From contig JADZCL010000269.1 in NCBI GenBank assembly GCA_020851615.1, positions 1 through 10,686 on the forward strand: DNA of 10,686 nucleotides. Direction: 5' to 3'. Positions 1-8,208 of the stretch are shown here, piece by piece. A program made the translations under genes and the position numbers. Within the stretch, counting starts at the first letter, position 1. Each line of letters starts with the position of its first letter. The notes below the pieces were generated by a model, which was not told the DNA's origin, ran no database searches, and saw only the letters and a program-made list of their open reading frames with translations. This DNA is from Rubrivivax sp. (GTDB taxonomy: Bacteria > Pseudomonadota > Gammaproteobacteria > Burkholderiales > Burkholderiaceae_C).

Positions 1-198
1 CGCGAATGGGAGGACGCCGGCTTGCGCGAGCTCTTCGCGGCACCGGGGCTGAAGATCGCCGAGTGGCCGGACAAGGCGGCGCCCATGCTGCCGCTGCCGG
101 ACCTGCGCCTCTTCATCGACATCGACATCGACGATGACGATGCCCGCAGCGTGCTGGCACAGGCGTGCACGGCCCGCGGACTGGAGCTGCTGGCGTGA
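1..198 (+). CDS. tsaE: TsaE, tRNA threonylcarbamoyladenosine synthesis ATPase (C-terminal part only)
   Basis: Frame 1 is open from the window edge to a TGA at 196-198, giving 65 residues. The end of TsaE is recognisable from an EWPDKA-type segment followed by LPLPDLRLFIDI and a closing ARGLELL, matching the family pattern of a Trp-Pro-Asp/Glu-Lys motif and then paired strands. TsaE is the small cytoplasmic P-loop ATPase that works with TsaB and TsaD to make t6A37 on ANN-decoding tRNAs; its Walker A region lies upstream of the window. The C-terminal strand is encoded by a short ATCGAC repeat giving an Asp/Ile-rich run (FIDIDIDDDD). The stop overlaps the GTG of amiC, and tsaE-amiC is a common neighbourhood in beta- and gammaproteobacteria. 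The identification rests on this short segment plus that context. Confidence 0.85.
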   Translation, partial: REWEDAGLRELFAAPGLKIAEWPDKAAPMLPLPDLRLFIDIDIDDDDARSVLAQACTARGLELLA

Positions 199-1523
199 CG
201 ACTCGCCGCCGCACGCTGCAGCGTCTGGGCAGCGTCGTGCTGTGCCTGGGAACGGCCGAACTTGCGCACGGCGCTGCCATCCTCGCCGTGCGCGTGTGGC
301 CCGCCAGCGACTACTCCCGGGTGACGATCGAGAGCGACCGCGCACTGGCGGCCCGCCACTTCCTGACCGACGGGCCGCTGCGGCTGGTGCTCGACATCGA
401 AGGACTTGAGCTTGACGCGGCACTGCGTGAGCTGGTCGGCAAGGTGGCGCCTGAGGACCCCTACATCGCCGCCGTGCGCGTGGGGCAGTATCAGCCGCGT
501 GTGGTGCGCCTGGTGCTGGACCTCAAGCAGGCGGTGGCGCCACAGCAGTTCGCGCTGACGCCCGTGGCGGCCTACCAGCACCGACTGGTGCTGGACCTGC
601 ATCCATTGCAGGAGAGTGACCCGCTGCTGGCCCTGGTGCGCGACAAGGAGGCGGCCCAGGCGCAGGCCGAACGCGCCGTGCAGGATGCGCTGGGCGACCT
701 GATCACGCGCGTGGATCCGGCCAGGCCAGCCCCGGCGGCTTCGGCGCCCCCACTCATGACCCCCGCGCCCGAACCGCCCCGGCCCGTGACCGCGGCCGAG
801 CGGCGCATCGTCGAGCGGCTGATCATCATCGCCGTCGATCCGGGCCACGGCGGCGAGGATCCGGGCGCGATCGGCCCGAGCGGCCTGCGCGAGAAGGACG
901 TGGTGCTGGCCATCGCGCGCGTGCTGCGCGAGGAGCTGAACGCGCAGCGCAACGTGCGTGTGATGCTCACCCGCACCGGCGACTACTTCGTGCCCTTGTA
1001 CGAACGGGTGCGCAAGGCGCGCCGCGTGCAGGCCGACTTGTTCGTCTCGGTGCACGCCGACGCCTTCCTGCGGCCCGAGGCGCGCGGCGCCAGCGTCTTT
1101 GCACTCAGCACGAAGGGAGCCTCGAGCGCCACCGCGCGCTGGATGGCCGATCGCGAGAACCGCGCCGACGCCGTTGGCGGTGTGAGCATCGCGTCGGCCG
1201 ACGAGCAGTTGAAGCGCGCCCTCCTGGACATGAGCACGACGGCGCAGATCCGTGACAGCCTGAAGCTCGGGCGCGAGGTGCTCAGGCACATCGGCCGCGT
1301 CGGGCGGCTGCACAAGGGCACAGTCGAGCAGGCCGGATTTGCCGTGCTGAAGGCGCCGGAGATCCCGAGTGTCCTCGTCGAGACGGGCTTCATCTCCAAC
1401 CCCGAAGAAGAGGCCAGGCTGCGCGACCCCGACTACCAGCGAGAGCTCGTGCAAGCCATCGCCACCGGCATCCGGCGCTACTTTGCGCGCAATCCACCGC
1501 TGGCGCGCGACCGGCAGCTGTAG
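195..1523 (+). CDS. amiC: AmiC-type N-acetylmuramoyl-L-alanine amidase with AMIN domain
   Basis: This periplasmic zinc amidase cuts the bond between MurNAc and L-Ala of the stem peptide, separating daughter cells. I chose the GTG at 195: it overlaps the tsaE stop as GTGA, has a GGAG about 7 bases upstream, and puts a twin-arginine-like TRRRTLQ at the N-terminus ahead of a hydrophobic stretch and an AHGAA cleavage-like site. That fits Tat export, known for AmiC. An ATG at 165 would only add ten residues. The 442-residue product has an AMIN domain (about 28-137), a charged then Pro/Ala-rich linker (about 145-205) and an Amidase_3 domain (about 208-435). Zinc and catalytic residues are all present: His218 in DPGHGG, Glu233 in REK, His287 in SVHAD and Glu396 in VLVETGF. 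There is no LysM domain. Regulation by an EnvC/NlpD-type LytM activator is expected from the family, but none is in the window. Confidence 0.94.
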   Translation: MTTRRRTLQRLGSVVLCLGTAELAHGAAILAVRVWPASDYSRVTIESDRALAARHFLTDGPLRLVLDIEGLELDAALRELVGKVAPEDPYIAAVRVGQYQPRVVRLVLDLKQAVAPQQFALTPVAAYQHRLVLDLHPLQESDPLLALVRDKEAAQAQAERAVQDALGDLITRVDPARPAPAASAPPLMTPAPEPPRPVTAAERRIVERLIIIAVDPGHGGEDPGAIGPSGLREKDVVLAIARVLREELNAQRNVRVMLTRTGDYFVPLYERVRKARRVQADLFVSVHADAFLRPEARGASVFALSTKGASSATARWMADRENRADAVGGVSIASADEQLKRALLDMSTTAQIRDSLKLGREVLRHIGRVGRLHKGTVEQAGFAVLKAPEIPSVLVETGFISNPEEEARLRDPDYQRELVQAIATGIRRYFARNPPLARDRQL

Positions 1524-1536
1524 CGCAGCGTGCGGC

Positions 1537-2256
1537 TCAAGGGCGACCGCGAAGTGCCGTCCAGGCCATCAGCAGCGCGAAGAACACCGGCTGGTGCACC
1601 ATGTAGAAGGACAGCGACCAGCGCCCCAGTGCAGCCAGCGGGGCCAGGCCCGGGGGCAGGGCCCCGTCCAACCAGCCCGGGCGACGCGCAGACAGCCACT
1701 GGCCGGCGGCCAGGCCCGCCAGCAGCACGCCAAACCACGGCAGCAACGGCACGTAGTCCTCGGTGACCGGCTTGCGCGTGACCAGGCCGATCCAGCTCAG
1801 CGCCGGCCCGTTGAAGGCCTCGTGCCGCCACAGCAGCGGCAGCACCAGCGCCGCTGCCGCCAGCAGCCACAGGCCGCGCCGCCACGGCGCCACAAGCCGC
1901 GCCAGCAGCAGCATCACGCACAGCGCGTGCAGCACGCCAAAGGCGATCCAGCTGCGCGGAAAGACCATCCACGAGCCAACACTCACCAGCAGCGCGCACC
2001 CCGCCACCTGGGCCCAGCGGCGCCAGAAACGCGCCCAGCCTTGCGCCTGGGTGGTCGCCATGGCCTGCCCGAGGCCCGCACAGAAGAGGAAGAGGGAGAG
2101 GATCAGCGTCCGCTGAACGATCCAGACCGGGTCGTCGCTCGGGAACTGGCGTGGCTCCAATAGTCCGAAATGGTTGAGGTCGAAGGCGAAGTGGTAGAGC
2201 GCCATCCAGATGATCGCCAGGCCGCGCAAGGCGTCCAGCCGCGGCAGGCGCTTCAT
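1537..2256 (-). CDS. DUF1624 / heparan-alpha-glucosaminide N-acetyltransferase-like membrane protein
   Basis: The product is a 239-residue integral membrane protein. The opening RLDALRGLAIIWMALYH with a following FDLNHFG, the middle IAFGVLH, the EDYVPLLPWFG segment and the late LGRWSLSFYMVHQPV match the DUF1624/HGSNAT family, whose eukaryotic member moves acetyl from cytosolic acetyl-CoA to a sugar amine across a membrane. His22 lies in the conserved first helix. I count about seven hydrophobic segments. The bacterial substrate is unknown. The ATG at 2254-2256 overlaps the TGA of the RES toxin gene as ATGA, so translational coupling is likely; a longer reading to 2364 would run through the toxin gene in another frame. 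The gene converges on amiC with 13 bases between the stops and no convincing terminator. The family assignment is fairly firm; the biological role is not known. Confidence 0.85.
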   Translation of the reverse strand: MKRLPRLDALRGLAIIWMALYHFAFDLNHFGLLEPRQFPSDDPVWIVQRTLILSLFLFCAGLGQAMATTQAQGWARFWRRWAQVAGCALLVSVGSWMVFPRSWIAFGVLHALCVMLLLARLVAPWRRGLWLLAAAALVLPLLWRHEAFNGPALSWIGLVTRKPVTEDYVPLLPWFGVLLAGLAAGQWLSARRPGWLDGALPPGLAPLAALGRWSLSFYMVHQPVFFALLMAWTALRGRP

Positions 2257-2930
2257 GGGAGCTTCTCGTAGACGTCGGCCAGGCGCTGCCCGTCCCATGC
2301 ATAGAGCAGATAGGCCGCATGCAGGCAAGCGCGCGCGCCCTGCGGATTGAACAGGCCAACGCACTGCCCGCCCGCGTGGCGCACGCTGCGATAGACCACG
2401 CCGTCAGAGCCGCCGGCGTGCAGTTGCCGCGCGAGCCCCTGCGACGCCGCGTAGCTGTCGGGCGCATGGCAAGCCTCGAACTCCGGCTGCCGGGGCCGCA
2501 GGTCGTGCAGGCGCGCGTCGATGGCGACGTGGTAGAGCCGCATCGGCAGGTGCATGGCCGGCTGCGCCGTCATGCGCAGGAAGCGGGCGTGGTGGTGGCG
2601 CGTCTCGGCGATGGCCGTGGCACGCTCGCGTGCGGCGTAGAAGACACCGTAGCTGCCGTCGGCGAAGCGACTGCCCTCGAGGTTGACGTGCGTGAATGCG
2701 GCCATGATGGGCCCACTGCCTGGCCCGAAGCGGCGCTGTGCAGCCGGGACCCGCTCGACCTGCCCGACCTCGTCGCGCAGGCGCTCGTTGGTCATGGCCT
2801 CGAGCGCATAAAGCGCGTCGAAGTCGGCCGCGTCGGCAACGCGGTCGAACAGCGTGACCGCGGGGTAGCGCGTCGGCACGATGCGGCAGGCCTGCGCCCA
2901 GCGCACGCGGCGGCGCACGGGGTCGGCCAT
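2253..2930 (-). CDS. RES-domain toxin (NAD+ phosphorylase/ADP-ribosyltransferase-fold family)
   Basis: The 225-residue cytoplasmic protein matches the RES family, named for conserved Arg, Glu and Ser. All three are visible: Arg88 in GSRFADG followed by VFYAA, Glu109 in ATAIAETR, and Ser182 in DGVVYRSVR followed by GQCVGLFNP. The N-terminal CRIVPTRYP opening is also typical. Characterised members such as mycobacterial MbcT break down NAD+, stopping growth or killing cells unless bound by the antitoxin; that activity is inferred here. The ATG at 2928-2930 lies 7 bases after the antitoxin stop with a weak GAG-type ribosome site; an in-frame GTG at 2961-2963 would add 11 residues and overlap the antitoxin. 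The gene is intact and sits between its antitoxin and the DUF1624 gene on one apparent transcript. Confidence 0.9.
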   Translation of the reverse strand: MADPVRRRVRWAQACRIVPTRYPAVTLFDRVADAADFDALYALEAMTNERLRDEVGQVERVPAAQRRFGPGSGPIMAAFTHVNLEGSRFADGSYGVFYAARERATAIAETRHHHARFLRMTAQPAMHLPMRLYHVAIDARLHDLRPRQPEFEACHAPDSYAASQGLARQLHAGGSDGVVYRSVRHAGGQCVGLFNPQGARACLHAAYLLYAWDGQRLADVYEKLP

Positions 2931-2937
2931 GCCCGCT

Positions 2938-3363
2938 CTATGACCACCCGCCGCCGCGCACACCGTCGAGGTAGCGGCGCACGAGGTTGAGGTCGCTCAC
3001 GTTGCCGCCCAGCATGCAATCAAGCGCGCTGCGTCCGCCCAGGAGGGCGGCCCGGTTGGGTTGGCGCACCCAGGCGTCGGCTGCCGCCGGGTCGGGCAGC
3101 AGGATCTGCAGGCTCTTGTAGATGCCCAAGATGTTGGAGAGGCGCTCGAGCGTGTCGCGCGGCAGCGCGGCGCGCGCAGGATCCTTGCGCCAGGCGAAGT
3201 AGGTCGAGCGTGCCGGCGCGCCCAGCAGGGTGAGCTGCTCGTCCACGCTCAAGCCCCATGCCTGCGCGATGCGCGCAAAGGCACGCAAGCCTGCGGCAGC
3301 CATCTGCTGCGGCGTCACCTGCGGCGGCAGCGGGGCTTCGCGGGCCAGGAGTTCGGTCACCAC
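2938..3363 (-). CDS. MbcA/ParS/Xre-type antitoxin of the RES toxin
   Basis: The 141-residue protein has the two-part plan of antitoxins paired with RES toxins. Residues about 18-88 form a helical, Xre-like region ([21 protein letters not shown], then [20 protein letters not shown], split here). Residues about 89-138 match the DUF2384/MbcA-ParS C-terminal domain: [16 protein letters not shown], a Gly-Gly at the turn, and a final [11 protein letters not shown]. This domain binds and blocks the toxin, while the N-terminal part usually binds the operon's own operator. No ATG fits. The start is one of two adjacent GTG codons (3361-3363 or 3358-3360), because the frame closes at a TGA at 3391-3393; no strong Shine-Dalgarno is present, so low translation initiation is possible. 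It is the first gene of the cassette, behind the promoter at 3393-3421, and autorepression is expected. Confidence 0.88.
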   Translation of the reverse strand: MVTELLAREAPLPPQVTPQQMAAAGLRAFARIAQAWGLSVDEQLTLLGAPARSTYFAWRKDPARAALPRDTLERLSNILGIYKSLQILLPDPAAADAWVRQPNRAALLGGRSALDCMLGGNVSDLNLVRRYLDGVRGGGWS

Positions 3364-3392
3364 CTCGTCATCCGAATCAAGACTTTGCGTTC

Positions 3393-3421
3393 AATATAGT
3401 CTGTATCTGGCTACTCCACAA
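3393..3421 (-). promoter_or_regulatory. Predicted sigma70-like promoter of the toxin-antitoxin cassette
   Basis: Read on the minus strand, TTGTGG (3416-3421) and TATATT (3393-3398) are separated by exactly 17 bases. They sit in an AT-rich island at about 3371-3415 that stands out from the GC-rich surroundings. The -10 box lies 30 bases upstream of the antitoxin GTG, so the leader would be about 20-25 bases. The -35 box falls in the last codons of the FadJ-like gene, whose TAG is at 3411-3413. AGACT (3380-3384) and AGTCT (3398-3402) form short inverted arms across the -10 region and could be part of an antitoxin operator, but 5-bp arms are weak evidence. Confidence 0.6.
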
Positions 3422-5567
3422 GGGCCTGCAGCGGCGCACCCGTCTGCGCCGCGCGCACCACGCCCGCGGCAGGCGCAAAGCGTGCCCCATGGCTGGCAGC
3501 CAAGGCGCCGGCCCGCCGCACAAACGCCGCCGCACCCATCGCCGAGACGAACTGGAGCGCGCCGCCGTGGAAGGGTGGGAAACCCCAGCCGAAAATGGAA
3601 CCGACGTTGCCATCGGCGACCGAGCGCAGCACGCCTTCGTCCAGGCAGCGCACGGCCTCGTTGGCCTGCACGAACAGCAGGCGGTCGATCAGCTCCTGCT
3701 GCGGCGGCTGTGCGCGTGCGGGCGGATACAGATCCGCCAGGCCACTCCAGAGCTGCTTCTGGCGGCCATCCTCACCCACTCCCCAATCGTAGAAACCGCG
3801 CCCTGCCTTGCGCCCCACCCGCCCCTGCTCGCACAGCCGGCGCACCACGGCCAGCGCCGGATGCTCCGCCGCATCGGCCCGGCCTTCGGCCAGGAGGTCC
3901 TTGCGCGTCTGCTCTGCGATGTGCAGCGTCAGCGACAGGCTGAGCTCGTCCTGCAGCGCCAGCGGGGGCATCGGCATGCCCGCCTGCAGGCCGGCGACCT
4001 CGATGCTGCGCGGATGCACCCCCTCGGCCAGCATCGCGATCCCTTCCATCACGTAAGTCGAGAAGACGCGGCTCGTGTAGAAGCCACGCTGGTCGTTGAC
4101 GACGATGGGCGTCTTGCCGATCTGCAGCACGAAGTCGAAGGCCCGCGCCAGCGTGCGTTCGTCGGTCCTGGCGCCGACGATGATCTCGACCAGCGGCATC
4201 TTGTCGGCGGGGCTGAAGAAGTGCAGGCCGATGAACGACTCGGGCCGAATGCTGGCCTGCGCCAGGCTGCCGATCGGCAGCGTGCTGGTGTTGGAGGCAA
4301 ACACCGCCTCGCTGCCGAGTACTGCTTCGGCACGGCGCGTGACCTCGGCCTTGACCGCACGATCCTCGAAAACAGCCTCGATCACGAGCTCACATCCAGC
4401 CAGCCGGGCATGGTCGGTGCCGGCGTCGATGCGCGCGAGCAGCGCATCGCGCCGGGCCGGTGTGCTGCGGCCCTTCGCGAGCGCCTTGTCGAGCAGCCCC
4501 TGCGAATAGGCCTTGCCTCGGTCGGCGAGTTCCTGCGTCCGATCCAGCAGCACGACGTCGATGCCGGCACGCGCGGCCACGTAGGCGATGGCCGCACCCA
4601 TCATGCCCGCGCCGAGCACGCCCACGCGGGTGACCCGGCTGCGCTCGATGCCGGCCGGACGCGAGGTGCCTTTCTTGATCGCGTTGAGCTCGAACCACAG
4701 CGTGCCGATCATGTTGCGGGCCTCCTGCGTCATCGCGCAGGCCGCAAAGTAGCGGCTCTCGATCGTGCACGCGGCATCGAACTCCAGCAGACCGCCCTCG
4801 AAGATGCTGCTCATGATGTGGGTCAGCGCGGGGTAATTCCCGAAGCTGCGCGCCGCCGCGATCGAAGGCGCAATCGCCAGCATCTGCACCACCGCCGGAC
4901 TGCGCGAATCGCCACCCGGGATGCGAAAACGCGGCCGATCCCAGGGCTGCGCGGCCTTCGGGTTGGCGGCGATCCACGCTCGCGCCATGGCCATCAGCTC
5001 GGCCCGATCACCGGCCAGCGCGCTGACGAGCCCGAGCTCCTGCGCCTTTGGCGGCGCGATGTCGGCCCCTTCAAGGCAGAAGCGCAGCGCCTGCTCGATG
5101 CCCAGCAGCCGCAGCAGCCGCTGCGTGCCGCCGCCGCCGGGCAGCAGGCCGAGCTTGACCTCGGGCTGGCCGAGCTTGATCTGCGCATCGTCCAGTGCGA
5201 TGCGCGCGTGGCAGGCCAGGGCGATCTCCAGACCCCCGCCCAGCGCATGCCCGTTGATCGCGGCCACCACCGGCTTGCCCTGTGTTTCGAGGGCGCGCAG
5301 GATCTTCTTCATCGCCATCGAGGCCTCGAACGGCTCCTGCGGGCGTGTCCAGCGGCACATGCGATCGAGGTCACCGCCGGCGCAGAAGTCGGACTTGGCA
5401 CTCGTCAGCACCAGACCCTTGACGGCCGGGTCGGCAAGCCGCTCGCACGCCGCGGCAATGCCCTGCAGCAGCGCCTCGCCCACGACATTCATCGGCCGGC
5501 CGGGCAAGTCCATCGTGGCGACGAGGACGCCGTCCTCACCCAGTTGCAGGTCAACCGCCTTGTCCAT
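3411..5567 (-). CDS. fadJ: FadJ-like enoyl-CoA hydratase / 3-hydroxyacyl-CoA dehydrogenase
   Basis: This 718-residue bifunctional beta-oxidation enzyme hydrates trans-2-enoyl-CoA and oxidises the L-3-hydroxyacyl-CoA with NAD+. The crotonase domain (about 1-195) carries oxyanion-hole FCAGGD, catalytic Glu114 in GGGLE and Glu136 in GQPE; their 22-residue spacing and the flanking ALACH match my recollection of E. coli FadJ better than FadB. A linker follows, then the dehydrogenase Rossmann domain from about 313 ([11 protein letters not shown]), SNTSTLPI, catalytic His449 in GLHFFSP and Glu461. The C-terminal part has [12 protein letters not shown] and a second helical domain. The usual NR after GF reads TSR (RGFYTSR, 495-500), so the Asn common in the family is Ser499; I recall the same in a subset of FadJ-like proteins. 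The ATG at 5565-5567 is 2 bases after the thiolase stop; a GTG two codons earlier is possible. It forms an operon with the thiolase. Confidence 0.93.
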   Translation of the reverse strand: MDKAVDLQLGEDGVLVATMDLPGRPMNVVGEALLQGIAAACERLADPAVKGLVLTSAKSDFCAGGDLDRMCRWTRPQEPFEASMAMKKILRALETQGKPVVAAINGHALGGGLEIALACHARIALDDAQIKLGQPEVKLGLLPGGGGTQRLLRLLGIEQALRFCLEGADIAPPKAQELGLVSALAGDRAELMAMARAWIAANPKAAQPWDRPRFRIPGGDSRSPAVVQMLAIAPSIAAARSFGNYPALTHIMSSIFEGGLLEFDAACTIESRYFAACAMTQEARNMIGTLWFELNAIKKGTSRPAGIERSRVTRVGVLGAGMMGAAIAYVAARAGIDVVLLDRTQELADRGKAYSQGLLDKALAKGRSTPARRDALLARIDAGTDHARLAGCELVIEAVFEDRAVKAEVTRRAEAVLGSEAVFASNTSTLPIGSLAQASIRPESFIGLHFFSPADKMPLVEIIVGARTDERTLARAFDFVLQIGKTPIVVNDQRGFYTSRVFSTYVMEGIAMLAEGVHPRSIEVAGLQAGMPMPPLALQDELSLSLTLHIAEQTRKDLLAEGRADAAEHPALAVVRRLCEQGRVGRKAGRGFYDWGVGEDGRQKQLWSGLADLYPPARAQPPQQELIDRLLFVQANEAVRCLDEGVLRSVADGNVGSIFGWGFPPFHGGALQFVSAMGAAAFVRRAGALAASHGARFAPAAGVVRAAQTGAPLQALVE

Positions 5568-5569
5568 GT

Positions 5570-6775
5570 TCACACCCGTTCGATGAGGGTTGCGATGCCC
5601 ATGCCGCCACCCACGCACAGCGTGGCCAGCCCCACGCCCAGGCCGCGGCGCTCGAGTTCGTCCAGCAGCGTGCCGAGGATGATGCAGCCGGTGGCGCCCA
5701 GGGGATGCCCCATCGCGATCGCACCCCCGTTGACGTTGACGCGCTCGAGGTCGACGTGAAGGTCCCGCGCGGTCTTCAGCGGCACGGCCGCAAAGGCCTC
5801 GTTGACCTCCCACAGGTCGATGTTCGACGCCGCCATGCCCGCCTTGGCCAGCACTTTGTGGCAGGCCGGCGTGGGGCCGGTCAGCATGATCGTGGGCTCC
5901 GAGCCGATCACCGCCGCGGCGCGGATGCGCGCGCGCGGCTTCAGGCCCGCCTTGCGGCCGCCCTCGCCATTGCCCACCAGCATCAGGGCTGCCCCGTCGA
6001 CGATGCCGCTGCTGTTGCCGGCATGGTGCACATGGTCGATCCGCTCGAGCGTGGTGTAGCGGCGTAGTGCCGTGGCATCGAAGCCCATCTGCCCCATCGC
6101 CGCAAAGCTCGGCTCGAGGCGCGCCATGGCCTGCACGGTGGCCTGCGGGCGGATGGTCTCGTCCTGGTCCAGCAGCAGCAGCCCGGCAATGTCGTGCACC
6201 GGCACGATCGAGCGCGCGAAGTGCCCTTGCTCACGTGCCGCGGCGGCGCGCTGGTGCGAGCGCAGTGCGAAGGCGTCGAGCTCGTCACGGCTGAAGCCCT
6301 CGAGCGTGGCGATCAGGTCCGCCCCGATGCCCTGCGGCACGAAGCCGGTCTTGTGGTTCACGCGCGGGTCCATCACCCAGGCCCCGCCGTCGCTGCCCAT
6401 CGGCCAGCGGCTCATGCTTTCCACCCCGCCGGCGACGACCAGATCCTCCCAGCCACCCCGGACCTTGGCGGCCGCGAGGTTGACCGATTCCAGCCCGCTG
6501 GCGCAGAAGCGGCTCTGCGTGACGCCGGCCACCGTCTGCGCCCACTGCGCATCGAGCACGGCGGTGCGGGCGATATCGGCCCCCTGCTCGCCCACAGGCG
6601 TCACGCAACCCAGCACGACGTCGTCAACGAGCGCCGTGTCCAGTTGCGTGCGCTGCTGCAAGGCCTGCAGCAGGCTGCGCAGCAACCAGACCGGACTGAC
6701 CTGGTGCAGGCTGCCATCCTTCTTGCCCCGGCCGCGGGGCGTGCGCAGGTGGTCGTAGATGAAAGCGTCGGACAT
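5570..6775 (-). CDS. Acetyl-CoA C-acyltransferase (thiolase, beta-oxidation type)
   Basis: The 401-residue thiolase cleaves 3-ketoacyl-CoA with CoA to give acetyl-CoA and a shortened acyl-CoA; the reverse condensation cannot be excluded from sequence. All active-site parts are visible: acyl-accepting Cys91 in RFCASG, Asn325 in NEAFA, His357 in [14 protein letters not shown] and Cys387 in CVGGGMG. The start at 6773-6775 is well supported by AAGGAG six bases upstream; an upstream extension to 6832 lacks such support. Length is normal for the family. It leads a two-gene operon with the FadJ-like gene, 2 bases downstream, so the two encode the last three steps of the cycle. The CASGLE form resembles general acetyl-CoA acetyltransferases more than E. 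coli FadI, so I give no symbol. It is cytoplasmic. Confidence 0.94.
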   Translation of the reverse strand: MSDAFIYDHLRTPRGRGKKDGSLHQVSPVWLLRSLLQALQQRTQLDTALVDDVVLGCVTPVGEQGADIARTAVLDAQWAQTVAGVTQSRFCASGLESVNLAAAKVRGGWEDLVVAGGVESMSRWPMGSDGGAWVMDPRVNHKTGFVPQGIGADLIATLEGFSRDELDAFALRSHQRAAAAREQGHFARSIVPVHDIAGLLLLDQDETIRPQATVQAMARLEPSFAAMGQMGFDATALRRYTTLERIDHVHHAGNSSGIVDGAALMLVGNGEGGRKAGLKPRARIRAAAVIGSEPTIMLTGPTPACHKVLAKAGMAASNIDLWEVNEAFAAVPLKTARDLHVDLERVNVNGGAIAMGHPLGATGCIILGTLLDELERRGLGVGLATLCVGGGMGIATLIERV

Positions 6776-6974
6776 CGATGACTCCTTGGCCGCTGGCCGC
6801 GCGGCCGCAGCCGGCTCCCGGCATGGCTGCAATCGATGCTATACGCATGCGCGCCGTACGAATGGCCACCCACGCAGCACGCCCGTGCGGCGCGCGCACG
6901 GCTGCGTACACAATGCCGCCGAGACCCATTGCCTGCCGCCTCCGCCTGGACCGGGCCCGCGCACGCCGACCTCA
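6769..6974. other. Divergent intergenic region between thiolase and yigI, with thiolase ribosome binding site
   Basis: This is the longest gap between genes (6776-6974, 199 bases). On the minus strand AAGGAG at 6782-6787 is a strong ribosome site six bases before the thiolase ATG. Just upstream lies a perfect 12-base palindrome, GGCCGCGCGGCC, at 6795-6806, and CGCATGCG at 6844-6851 is an 8-base palindrome. The least GC-rich stretch (6830-6865) contains GCTATA (6838-6843), readable on the minus strand as TATAGC, a possible -10, but with no matching -35 at usual spacing. No clear plus-strand promoter for yigI was found. The region must hold control for both directions, but I cannot name a regulator or operator. 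Confidence 0.5.
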
Positions 6975-7478
6975 ATGAACACCCATACCACCCCCACCCA
7001 CGCGCCGCCGCGCCGCAGCACGGCCGAGCAGGCAAGAGTCGATGCCGCGCTGCACGACCTCTTCCAGAACCGCATCCCGTTCAACCAGATCCTTGGCCTG
7101 TCCCTGCTGTCGGTGCGCCATGGCGACGTGCACGGGCGCTTCGACATGAAGCCCGAACTCGTCGGCCACCCCGCCTACGGACGGCTGCATGGCGGCGTCA
7201 CCGCCGCGGTGCTCGACGCGATGGGCGGCCTGGCCGGCATGGTGGCGATCGCCGAGCACCACGCGCACGAGAGCATGGACGAGGTGATGCGACGCTTTGC
7301 GCGCTACGGCACGATCGACATGCGGGTGGACTTCCTGCGCCAGGGCATCGGCCGGCATTTCATCGCCAGCACCGAGGTCACCCGCCTGGGCGGGCGCATC
7401 GCCAGCACGCAGATGCGGTTGCACAACGACGCCGGCGTGCTCATCGCCACTGCGGCCGCGGCCTACAGCGTCAGCTGA
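6975..7478 (+). CDS. yigI: YigI-family medium/long-chain acyl-CoA thioesterase (hotdog fold)
   Basis: The 167-residue cytoplasmic protein hydrolyses acyl-CoA to free fatty acid and CoA. It resembles E. coli YigI along its length: a short N-terminal helix then PFNQILGL, the active-site helix opening LHGGVTAAVLDAMGG, the RRFARYGTIDMRVDFLR block and a closing RLHNDAGVLIATA. The HGG and Asp of the central helix are the usual hotdog thioesterase catalytic elements. The ATG at 6975-6977 fits family length; upstream extension to 6759 would cross the thiolase start and be low-complexity, and no strong Shine-Dalgarno precedes the chosen ATG. It is divergent from the thiolase/FadJ operon, consistent with relief of acyl-CoA build-up during fatty acid breakdown. 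That link is inference from position and family. Confidence 0.9.
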   Translation: MNTHTTPTHAPPRRSTAEQARVDAALHDLFQNRIPFNQILGLSLLSVRHGDVHGRFDMKPELVGHPAYGRLHGGVTAAVLDAMGGLAGMVAIAEHHAHESMDEVMRRFARYGTIDMRVDFLRQGIGRHFIASTEVTRLGGRIASTQMRLHNDAGVLIATAAAAYSVS

Positions 7479-7488
7479 GCGCGCGGCG

Positions 7489-8199
<711 letters not shown>

Positions 8200-8208
8200 C
8201 CCGGCTGC

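Noticed and set aside
205..255. Lipoprotein signal in AmiC at the Cys of VVLCLG
   Set aside because: The residue before Cys is Leu rather than Gly, Ala or Ser, and a later AHGAA site fits ordinary signal peptidase cleavage.
1521..1536. Possible terminator between amiC and the DUF1624 gene
   Set aside because: Only a 4-bp stem (CGCA/TGCG) with a 3-base loop and no T-tract is present, which is expected by chance in such GC-rich DNA.
1369..2163. Plus-strand open frame of 264 codons over the amiC end and DUF1624 gene
   Set aside because: It is a low-complexity Arg/Gln/Pro-rich translation, and both genes it overlaps are well supported in other frames.
2961..2963. GTG as the start of the RES toxin
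   Set aside because: It would add 11 residues with no family similarity; the ATG at 2928-2930, just after the antitoxin stop, fits better, though the GTG cannot be fully excluded.
3258..5759. An 833-codon open frame on the plus strand across the FadJ-like gene
   Set aside because: It is antisense to a protein with full catalytic motifs, is rich in Arg, Ala, His and Gln as expected of a GC-rich shadow frame, and shows no recognisable domain.
6838..6866. Promoter for the thiolase gene using TATAGC as -10
   Set aside because: No hexamer at 16-18 base spacing resembles a -35, so I kept it only as a remark on the intergenic region.
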